A stretch of 64,000 nucleotides of DNA from Thermomonas carbonis. Its GTDB lineage: Bacteria > Pseudomonadota > Gammaproteobacteria > Xanthomonadales > Xanthomonadaceae. The position numbers were made by a program, and so were the translations under genes. Shown here piece after piece: positions 39,232 through 46,609 of this stretch. The notes beneath the pieces are model-generated. The model saw only the letters and a list, made by a program, of their open reading frames with translations. It had not been told where the DNA came from and searched no databases. The stretch is from positions 3,382,001-3,446,000 of the forward strand of contig NZ_CP060719.1 in the NCBI RefSeq assembly GCF_014396975.1. Reading direction: 5' to 3'. Every line of letters starts with the position of its first letter. The stretch's first letter is position 1.

Positions 39232-41660
39232 GGCGCGGCGCAGGGCGACGCGGGCAGGTCTTGCGGGCGGGTGCCCCAGCCGTCCGGATCGGCGCGCGAG
39301 CCAAGCCTGAAGTCGATGCTGCCGCCATCGCGCAGCATCGCCCAATCGACCCAGGCCTGCGCATGCGGTTGGCCATCGATGCGCACGCCGTCGATGGCCT
39401 GCACCGCACCGGCATTCGCGTTCGCTGCCGTGATGCTCAGCCTGTGGCCATCGCCAAGATCGAGTTCCACCTTCGCGAAGCGCGGCGCATGCAGCAGCAA
39501 CTGGCCGGTGCCTGGCACCGCGGGATACAGGCCGATCGCGCTGAACACGTACCACGCCGACATCGTGCCGAGGTCGTCGTTGCCGGTCACGCCATTCGGC
39601 GCGTTGGTGAACAGCGCCTGCGCGGCGCGCACGACGGTGGCGGTCTTCCAAGGCTGGCCGAGCAATGTGTACATCCACGGTGCGTGCAGGCCGGGCTCGT
39701 TGTTCGGGTTGTAGCGGAACTGGTTGTAGTAGCTGTACGGCCCGACCACCCAGTGCTTGCGCGCACCGCCCTGCACGTCATTCGCCAGGTCATCGTGGGC
39801 GAAGAACGCATCCAGCCGCTTGCGCGCCTGTTCGATGCCGCCCATCGCCACCACCAGCCCCGGCACGTCCTGCTGCACCAGCCATTGGTATTGCCAGGCG
39901 GTGCCTTCGTGGAAGCCGTGGTTGGAACGCGGGCTGTAGCTGCCGTGCGCAGGCACGTAGAAGCTGCCGCCTTCGATGCGCGGCCGCGGGAAGCCGCGGA
40001 AGCCCAATTCCTTGTCGGTCACGTGCGCATCCCACACGCGCCGCCAATTGCGGCCGCGTTCGCGCAGGGTGGTGGCGATGTCGGTTTCGCCCAGCGCACT
40101 GGCCATCTGCGACAGCGCGCAATCGCCCAGTGCGTATTCCAGCGTGGCCGAACCGCCGTGATGCTGATCCACGTCCATGCCCTTCGACGGATACGCACGG
40201 TCATACGGCACGAAGCCTTGCGCGAGATAGGTGTCGTTGCCGGCGCGTCCCTGCGCACGCGACATCGCCGGCGGACGACCGTTCGCGTTCTGCCACAGCG
40301 CCTGCCAGGCCTCGCGCTCGCGACCTTGCAAAGCGCCAAAGCGCCACAGATCGACCAGCCACGGCGTGACCGGGTCGCCGGTCATGATGTTGGTGTCGAA
40401 ATTCGCGTAACCCCAGCGTGGCAACCAGCCCATCTGGTCGTGGATCGCCAGCATCGAGCGGGCGATGTCGCGCGTGCGCGCCGGCTTGAGGATCGCCAGC
40501 AACTGGTTCTGCGTGCGATAGGTGTCCCACAGCGAAAAATATTCGTGATATGTCCAGCCTTCGGCAACGTGGATGTTGTCGTCGTAGCCGCGATAGCGAC
40601 CATCGGCGTCGCTGCCGGTCATCGGCTGCAGGAAGGCGTGGTACAGCGCGGTATCGAAGACCACGCGATCGTCGGCCGAAGCACCGTCGATACGCACCAC
40701 GGCGAGTTCCTTGCGCCATGCGGCCTGCGCCTGCGTGCGCATCGCGTCGAATCCAAGCAACTTGCCGTCACGCTTGCCTTCGGCATCGAGGTTGCGGCGC
40801 GCCCCATCGGCATCGACATGCGAGATCGCGCTGGTTGCGGTCACGCTGCGCGCGTCGCCGAGGTCGAAGCTGAGCCACGCACCGTTCGCGACATCCCATT
40901 GGGTGCCGACGCTGTGGCGACCGCCGGGAATGCCGCCGTCGCGATCCCAGGTGCCGAACGCCTTGAACGCGCGATCGAACTCGATGCGGAACCACGTGGT
41001 GTACTGCTTGCCGCCGCAGAAACTGCTGGTGACCAGCTTGCCCTCGACCGCGCGGTCGCCGACGACCTCGATGACGCTGCCCACGACCTCGTGCTTCTCG
41101 TTGGCCTGGCCGACGTTGACCAGCACATGACCGGTCTTCTCGCTGGCCGCGAAGGTGTAGCGTTCCGCTGCGGCGCGGGTCAGCGCGGTGGCTTCGGCAT
41201 CGATGCCGCCGGCATCGGTCAGCCGCACCTTGTAGTAACCGGCCTGGCCGACTTCGCCCTGATGCGTGTAGCTCGCCGCGTAGGCCTTGTAGTCGAACGA
41301 CTTGGCCTTCGCATCGCTGGTGTCGAAGCGTCCACCCGGCCCGATCGTCCCGGTCACCGGCAGCACCGCGACCTGTCCGCCCTGTTCCCAGCAGCCGGCA
41401 CCGGACACGAAGGAATGGCCGAAGCCGCGGATCTTCTTGTCGTCGTAGCGGTAGCCGGCGTAGTGCTCGGTGATCGGGCTGACCTGGATCATGCCGAAGG
41501 GTGCCGACGCGCCGGGGAAGGTGTTGCCGTCATCCTTGGTGCCGATGAAGGTGTTGACCTCGCGCTTGAGTCCTTTGGTCCCGGCCAGCGCAGGCATGCA
41601 GGCCAGCAATCCCGCGAGTACGGGCAGCACGATGCAGCGGAAATCCCGGAACATGGGCAT
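39228..41660 (-). CDS. GH92 family exo-alpha-mannosidase, exported
   Basis: An 810-residue calcium-dependent alpha-mannosidase of family 92. A signal peptide (FRCIVLPVLAGLLACMPALA) precedes the N-terminal domain (VNTFIGTKDDGNTFPGASAP, GMIQVSP), and the catalytic (alpha/alpha)6 domain shows YHEYFSLWDTYRTQNQLLAI, GYANFDTNIMTGDPV, GFHEGTAWQYQWLV and GNDDLGTMSAWYVFSAIGLY. It is the first gene of the mannoside operon and should release mannose from N-glycans in the periplasm. ATG 41654 is an alternative start. Confidence 0.94.
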   Translation of the reverse strand: MPMFRDFRCIVLPVLAGLLACMPALAGTKGLKREVNTFIGTKDDGNTFPGASAPFGMIQVSPITEHYAGYRYDDKKIRGFGHSFVSGAGCWEQGGQVAVLPVTGTIGPGGRFDTSDAKAKSFDYKAYAASYTHQGEVGQAGYYKVRLTDAGGIDAEATALTRAAAERYTFAASEKTGHVLVNVGQANEKHEVVGSVIEVVGDRAVEGKLVTSSFCGGKQYTTWFRIEFDRAFKAFGTWDRDGGIPGGRHSVGTQWDVANGAWLSFDLGDARSVTATSAISHVDADGARRNLDAEGKRDGKLLGFDAMRTQAQAAWRKELAVVRIDGASADDRVVFDTALYHAFLQPMTGSDADGRYRGYDDNIHVAEGWTYHEYFSLWDTYRTQNQLLAILKPARTRDIARSMLAIHDQMGWLPRWGYANFDTNIMTGDPVTPWLVDLWRFGALQGREREAWQALWQNANGRPPAMSRAQGRAGNDTYLAQGFVPYDRAYPSKGMDVDQHHGGSATLEYALGDCALSQMASALGETDIATTLRERGRNWRRVWDAHVTDKELGFRGFPRPRIEGGSFYVPAHGSYSPRSNHGFHEGTAWQYQWLVQQDVPGLVVAMGGIEQARKRLDAFFAHDDLANDVQGGARKHWVVGPYSYYNQFRYNPNNEPGLHAPWMYTLLGQPWKTATVVRAAQALFTNAPNGVTGNDDLGTMSAWYVFSAIGLYPAVPGTGQLLLHAPRFAKVELDLGDGHRLSITAANANAGAVQAIDGVRIDGQPHAQAWVDWAMLRDGGSIDFRLGSRADPDGWGTRPQDLPASPCAAP

Positions 41661-41737
41661 CGTCGGCACGCGTCGTGGCGGAATGCGCACCCTAGGCAGG
41701 CGCGCCCGCAGCGTCAACACGCTGCTACGCTGTCACG

Positions 41738-42373
41738 ATGACCGAACCCCCTGCAACCCCCATCCACGCCGCCGCTTTCAAGCCGATGGCCGAGCGCTTC
41801 CGCGGCTATCTGCCAGTGGTGGTGGACGTCGAAACCGGCGGCTTCGACTGGAACAGGCACGCGCTGCTGGAGATCGCGGCGGTGCCGATCGAACTCGACG
41901 AACACGGCCGCTTCGTGCCCGGCGAGGTGGTCAGCGCGCACATCGAACCGGCGCCGGGTACCAGCATCGACCCGAAGTCGCTCGAGATCACCGGCATCAA
42001 GGTCGACCACCCGCTGCGCGGCGCGGTGCCGGAACGCGAGGGCCTGGACAGAGTGTTCGCGCCGGTGCGCGCCGCGGCGAAGCGGCATGGCTGCCAGCGC
42101 GCGATCCTGGTCGGCCACAACGCGCACTTCGATCTCAATTTCCTCAACGCGGCGATCAATCGCGTGCAACACAAGCGCAATCCGTTCCACCCGTTCAGCG
42201 TGTTCGACACGGTCACGATGGCGGGCATGGCGTACGGGCAGACGGTGTTGGCGCGCGCGGTGCACGCCGCCGGCCTGGACTGGGACAGCCGCGAAGCGCA
42301 CTCGGCGGTCTACGACACCGAACGTACCGCCCAGTTGTTCTGCATCATCGCGAATGCGTGGCCGCGGTTGTGA
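41738..42373 (+). CDS. rnt: Ribonuclease T
   Basis: A 211-residue DEDDh exoribonuclease that trims the 3' ends of tRNA and other stable RNAs. The Exo I motif is [10 protein letters not shown], Exo II is [13 protein letters not shown], and Exo III is [14 protein letters not shown], so all catalytic residues are present. The N-terminus ([18 protein letters not shown]) is typical of RNase T. It stands alone, divergent from the mannoside operon and convergent with the small membrane protein. Confidence 0.95.
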   Translation: MTEPPATPIHAAAFKPMAERFRGYLPVVVDVETGGFDWNRHALLEIAAVPIELDEHGRFVPGEVVSAHIEPAPGTSIDPKSLEITGIKVDHPLRGAVPEREGLDRVFAPVRAAAKRHGCQRAILVGHNAHFDLNFLNAAINRVQHKRNPFHPFSVFDTVTMAGMAYGQTVLARAVHAAGLDWDSREAHSAVYDTERTAQLFCIIANAWPRL

Positions 42374-42379
42374 CCGGGC

Positions 42380-42649
42380 TCAGGCTTGAGGCACCTTCGA
42401 TCTCGCCTTGAACGACCGCACGATCCCGTAAAGGCTCACCGCCATCCAGGCGGCTTCGAGCAGGAATACGGCGAGGTTGAACTTGCCGATCAGCGACACC
42501 AGGATCCCGGCGGCGCCGAACAGGTTGAGCAGTTGATAGATCAGGCCGGTGCCCGCCAGGCGACCCGCCTGCAGCAGGAAAAAACCGAACAGGATGGTCA
42601 CGGTGCCCAGCAGGCCCACCCAGTCGTACCACGCCAATTCCAGTGCCAT
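42380..42649 (-). CDS. Small three-helix membrane protein, CBU_0592-like
   Basis: An 89-residue inner-membrane protein with about three hydrophobic helices (WVGLLGTVTILFGFFLLQAG, IYQLLNLFGAAGILVSLI, AVFLLEAAWMAVSLYGIV) and a basic C-terminal tail. It matches the pattern of the CBU_0592 family, function unknown. It lies 42 bases downstream of the P1 peptidase gene on the same strand and may share its transcript. Confidence 0.8.
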   Translation of the reverse strand: MALELAWYDWVGLLGTVTILFGFFLLQAGRLAGTGLIYQLLNLFGAAGILVSLIGKFNLAVFLLEAAWMAVSLYGIVRSFKARSKVPQA

Positions 42650-42691
42650 CGTGTTCTCCTTCTTTCGTTGCGCGCGCGGCGCAAGCGGTGG

Positions 42692-43912
42692 TCAATCGTG
42701 GTCGCGCGCCGGTGGCACGATGCCGTGCTTGCGCAACGCCTTGCGCACCCGATCGAGCGGGATCGCTTCGACCGTCGTACCGTTGCCGCTTTCGGTGGTG
42801 GCCATCAGCAGCGAGTTGTAGACCGCTTCTTCCACCGCATCCACGCCCCCCTGGAACAGCGCGCTGGTCTGGTCGTTGGCGAGCTCCTCGGTGCGCAGGC
42901 GTTCGCCACCGAACGTGCGGCGCACCTCTCTGGCCGTGGAAAACGCGATGGCGTAGTCGCCGCTTCCGTTCGAGGCCGAACTGCCGGTGCGGCCCAGACC
43001 CATCATCGCCCGCGAGGCCAGCCGCCTGAGGTTGCGATCGGACAACGGTGCATCGGTGGCGATCACCACGATCACCGATCCGTCGCCGCGATCGTCGGCC
43101 GGACCACGCGACCATTGCGCCAGCGATTCGTGCGCGTTGACTTGCGCATGCGCGACCGCTTGCTTGAATGCGTACTGGCCGAGCTCGCGCCCCACCGGTA
43201 CGCCGCCCATCTGCAGCACGCCGCCGTAATTGCTCTGCACCAGCACGCCGATGGTCCAGCCACCCAGCGTCGCCGGCAGCTTGCGCGAGGACGTACCGAT
43301 CCCGCCCTTCCAACCGAAGGCCACCGTGCCGGTGCCCGCACCCACGCTGCCCTCCGCCACCACGCCGCCACGCGCCTGTTGCAGCGCCTGCCGCACGTGC
43401 ACCGCCTCGATCGGCCGCGCGCGGATGTCGTTCAGGCCGCCATCGTTGGTTTCGCCGACGACGGGATTGACCGACTGCACTTTTTCCATCCCGGGTTGTT
43501 CGAGCATCCACCCGGCCATCGCATCCGCGGCCTTCCACACGCACAACGTGCAGGTGAGCAGGACTGGGGTTTCCAGTTCGCCCAGTTCCATCACCTGGGT
43601 ACTGCCTGCCAGCTTGCCGAAACCGTTGCCGACGTGGATCGCGGCGGGCACGCGCGACAGATAGGCATTGCCTTCATGCGGGAGGATCGCGGTGACGCCG
43701 GTGCGGATGCGCTCGCCTTCGCGCACGCTGACCTGACCCACGCGCACGCCCGCCACGTCGGTGATCGCGTTGTTGGTGCCGGGCGCGAAAATCCCGGGCG
43801 CGATGCCGAGATCGCGCGCACGCAAGCGCGCTTCGGGCTGTGCCGCATGCGCACTCGCCACCAGCAACAGTGCGGCGCACGGCAAGGCCAGCAACCGGCG
43901 CATCCGCATCAT
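42692..43912 (-). CDS. P1 family (DmpA-like) aminopeptidase, exported
   Basis: A 406-residue Ntn-type hydrolase. After a signal peptide (RRLLALPCAALLLVASAHA) comes the DmpA fold: PGTNNAITDVAGVRVGQV, SVNPVVGETNDGGLNDIR and GSVGAGTGTVAFGWKGGIG. The likely self-cleavage site is the Gly-Ser of GDGSVIVVIATDAPLS, where Ser becomes the N-terminal nucleophile. ATG 43912 overlaps the rlmB stop (ATGA); further ATGs follow at 43909 and 43903. It may act on D-amino-acid amides or small peptides in the periplasm. Confidence 0.9.
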   Translation of the reverse strand: MMRMRRLLALPCAALLLVASAHAAQPEARLRARDLGIAPGIFAPGTNNAITDVAGVRVGQVSVREGERIRTGVTAILPHEGNAYLSRVPAAIHVGNGFGKLAGSTQVMELGELETPVLLTCTLCVWKAADAMAGWMLEQPGMEKVQSVNPVVGETNDGGLNDIRARPIEAVHVRQALQQARGGVVAEGSVGAGTGTVAFGWKGGIGTSSRKLPATLGGWTIGVLVQSNYGGVLQMGGVPVGRELGQYAFKQAVAHAQVNAHESLAQWSRGPADDRGDGSVIVVIATDAPLSDRNLRRLASRAMMGLGRTGSSASNGSGDYAIAFSTAREVRRTFGGERLRTEELANDQTSALFQGGVDAVEEAVYNSLLMATTESGNGTTVEAIPLDRVRKALRKHGIVPPARDHD

Positions 43913-44658
43913 CCGCTGACCCGCTGCCGCACGGCTTCGAACAATGCGATGCCGGTGGCCACGGAGACATTCAGACTCTCGAATTCGCCCGGCATCGGGA
44001 TCTTCACCAATTGGTCGCAGTTCTCGCGGGTGAGCCGGCGCAGGCCGTCGCCCTCGCTGCCCATCACCAGCGCGATGTTGCCCTTGAGGTCCAGCGCGTA
44101 GAACGAGGCCGTGGCCTCCCCAGCGAAGCCGTAGATCCAAACACCGGCCTTCTGCAGATCGCGCAGCGTGCGCGAGAGATTGGTCACGCTGAAGACCGGT
44201 AGCGTGTCCGCCGCACCCGCCGAGGTCTTGCGCACGGTGGCGTTGAGCTGCACCGCCTTGTCCTTCGGGAACACCACCGCAGTCGCGCCTGCCGCGGCCG
44301 CGCTGCGCAGGCAGGCGCCCAGGTTATGCGGATCCTGCACGCCATCCAGCACCAGCACCATCGCCTTGCCGCCGGCCGCTTCGACCAGGCCGACCAGTTC
44401 GTGCTCGTCCCAGGTCTTGGCTGCCGCATAACGGGCCGCCGCGCCCTGGTGACGCACGCCGCCGGCCACGCCATCCAGCGCGTTCTGCGGAACGCGGCGG
44501 ACATCGATCTCCTTGCGCCGCGCTTCCTGTTCGATCTCGGCGATGCGCGGATTCTTGCCGCCGGCCTCCAGCAGCACCTCCCGCACGTGCTCGGCGTCGT
44601 GTTCCAGCGCCGAGGCCACCGCGTTGAGGCCGACGATCCATTGGGCTTGCTTGCTCAT
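43909..44658 (-). CDS. rlmB: 23S rRNA (guanosine-2'-O-)-methyltransferase RlmB
   Basis: A 249-residue SpoU-class knotted methyltransferase that modifies G2251 of 23S rRNA (E. coli numbering). The N-terminal substrate domain begins QWIVGLNAVASALEHDAE. The C-terminal motifs are LDGVQDPHNLGACLRSA, VMGSEGDGLRR and SLNVSVATGIALFEAVRQR, the three SpoU motifs. ATG 44658 is chosen by family fit. It is translated before the P1 peptidase gene with overlapping stop and start. Confidence 0.95.
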   Translation of the reverse strand: MSKQAQWIVGLNAVASALEHDAEHVREVLLEAGGKNPRIAEIEQEARRKEIDVRRVPQNALDGVAGGVRHQGAAARYAAAKTWDEHELVGLVEAAGGKAMVLVLDGVQDPHNLGACLRSAAAAGATAVVFPKDKAVQLNATVRKTSAGAADTLPVFSVTNLSRTLRDLQKAGVWIYGFAGEATASFYALDLKGNIALVMGSEGDGLRRLTRENCDQLVKIPMPGEFESLNVSVATGIALFEAVRQRVSG

Positions 44659-44748
44659 GGGCCTATTGTGCCCGAGCCGGGCACGCTGGCCGCATCCCGG
44701 ATTCGCTGACGTGTTCCCCAAGAACGCAAAGCCTCGACGGGGACATCC

Positions 44749-46470
44749 ATGATCCGATCCACTGCCCGCCATGCCGCCTGCCTGCTGGCCCTGGCCTCCA
44801 TCGCACCCGCTACCCTCGCGCAAGGCCCGATCACCCGTACGACGCCGCCGGAGTCCGCCGTCGATGCCGTATTCAAGCGCTACGACCGCAAGGACACGCC
44901 CGGCTGCAGCGTGGCGGTCATCGAAGGCGGCAAGGTGCTGCTCAAGAAGAGCTACGGCATGGCCGACCCGTCACTGGGCGTGCCCAGGACCAGTGCCACC
45001 AGCCACTGGATTCCGTATTCCGAAGCGCGCGTGTTCGTGGCGCTGGCGGTGGCGATGCTGGCGCGCGACGGCAAGATCGGCCTCGACGACCCGATCCGCA
45101 AGCACATTCCGCAAGTCCCGGCCTATGCATCCGCCGTCACCGTGCGGCACCTCCTGCACCACACCAGCGGACTGGCCGACTACCTGGTGCTGGACCCGGT
45201 GGGCGACTCGATGTGGACGCGGGTTTCGAAGGATGAGTTCTTCCGCGTGCTCTCGCGCTGGAACAAGCTTGGCTTCGCGCCAGGCCAGGGCAAGATGTAC
45301 AGCAACACCGACTACGCCCTGCTGGAAATGCTGGTGGAACGCAGCAGCGGCGGCTCGCTGCACGATTACCTGCACGCGAAGTTGCTGAAACCGCTGGGCA
45401 TGGCTGATACCCGCATCGGTGCAAACCAGGCCACGATCCACCCCGGGCATGCGCTGTTTTACTTCCCCGAGGGCAACGGCTACAGCAGGGCGTTCCCTTA
45501 CCGCACCTCACCGGTGGGCGGCATTTCGGTCACTACCAACCTCGATGACCTGATCCGATGGGATGCCGCGCTGCGCGACCGGGCGACCGGCATTGCATCT
45601 TTGCTACAGCAACTGGAAGCGGGCGCGCCGCCCGATGCAGGTGCCGATGCCGAGGGCCGTCCTTCCGACGCCGAGGGTTATTCCTTCGGCGTGTTCCGGC
45701 GCACTTACCGGGGACTGCCGATAGTCGAATATCGTGGCATCAGCGGTTACCACTACCTGGTGCAGGTGCCGGAGACGCAATTGTCGGTCGCCACGCTGTG
45801 CAACGTGTACCCGGGCATGGAGAGCTTCGGTGCGGACGTGGCGCGGCTGTACGCGGCTTCTACGCTTCCTGCGCCTCCGGCACCGGCACGCACGGTGGGC
45901 CCGCCGATTAAGGTTTCCGCTTCGGAGCTTGCACGCTACGTCGGCGAGTACCGCACGAGCAACGCACGGCGCTTGGTGGATGTGGCGGTGGCCAATGGCG
46001 CACTGGTCGCCACACCACGTGGCGGAAAGCCCCTGCCTTCAATGGTGGCGCATGGCAACGGACAGTTCACGACCAAGGTAAACGACTGGACATTGCTACT
46101 GGAGTTCAAGCCCGACGAAAACAACGGGATGGCGATTTCGCAGTGGGACATGACCAACAACGTGTCCACCGGCGACGGATTCCAACGCTGGACGCCATGG
46201 AAGCCCGATGCGAACGCCATGCAGGACTACACCGGCACGTACGTGGGAGACGATGTCGAAGCAGTCCTGCACCTGCGGGCGGACGATGACCGTGTGTTCG
46301 TCGCCAGCCATGGCATGGTCGAAACGGAGCTACAGCCGATGGACAAGCCCGACCACTTCACCGGTTTCGACATCTACGCTGTCCACTTCGAGCGCGATAC
46401 CGCCGGCCAAGTGGTCGCGCTGCTCCTCGACGCCACGCGAGTTAAGGGCGTGCGCTACACGCGGCGATAG
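44749..46470 (+). CDS. Beta-lactamase/serine hydrolase fold protein with atypical SxxR motif
   Basis: A 573-residue exported protein with a signal peptide (to TLAQ near residue 25), a class C beta-lactamase/D-alanyl-D-alanine peptidase-like domain (about 35-375) and a C-terminal domain of about 180 residues resembling the lipocalin-like tail of such hydrolases. YSN (184-186) and HHTSGL are present. The motif normally reading SxxK is SEAR at 91-94, so the general-base Lys is replaced by Arg. It could be a weak esterase, a binding protein, or a family with altered chemistry. It stands alone and is followed by a large inverted repeat. Confidence 0.82.
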   Translation: MIRSTARHAACLLALASIAPATLAQGPITRTTPPESAVDAVFKRYDRKDTPGCSVAVIEGGKVLLKKSYGMADPSLGVPRTSATSHWIPYSEARVFVALAVAMLARDGKIGLDDPIRKHIPQVPAYASAVTVRHLLHHTSGLADYLVLDPVGDSMWTRVSKDEFFRVLSRWNKLGFAPGQGKMYSNTDYALLEMLVERSSGGSLHDYLHAKLLKPLGMADTRIGANQATIHPGHALFYFPEGNGYSRAFPYRTSPVGGISVTTNLDDLIRWDAALRDRATGIASLLQQLEAGAPPDAGADAEGRPSDAEGYSFGVFRRTYRGLPIVEYRGISGYHYLVQVPETQLSVATLCNVYPGMESFGADVARLYAASTLPAPPAPARTVGPPIKVSASELARYVGEYRTSNARRLVDVAVANGALVATPRGGKPLPSMVAHGNGQFTTKVNDWTLLLEFKPDENNGMAISQWDMTNNVSTGDGFQRWTPWKPDANAMQDYTGTYVGDDVEAVLHLRADDDRVFVASHGMVETELQPMDKPDHFTGFDIYAVHFERDTAGQVVALLLDATRVKGVRYTRR

Positions 46471-46476
46471 ATCGCA

Positions 46477-46600
46477 GCGAGGAGCGGCGGGGCGGCCCAT
46501 GGCTGAGAAGAGCCGGCCATGGATGGCCGGCGGCCGCGCCTCGAACAGGACGTTCGCAGAAGCGGCGTAGAAGGCCATGGGCCGCCCCGCCGCTCCTCGC
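46477..46600. repeat. 27-bp perfect inverted repeat with nested hairpin
   Basis: The left arm (46477-46503, starting GCGAGGAGCGGC) and right arm (46574-46600, ending GCTCCTCGC) are exact reverse complements over 27 bases. They enclose 70 bases that include a second perfect palindrome, GCCGGCCAT-GG-ATGGCCGGC (46512-46531). It fills the spacer between the convergent serine hydrolase and rnr genes. There is no T run. Confidence 0.9.
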
Positions 46601-46609
46601 TCCACGAAG

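Noticed and set aside
39078..41741. Long plus-strand open frame of 887 codons opposite the GH92 gene
   Set aside because: Antisense shadow of an unmistakable GH92 reading frame.
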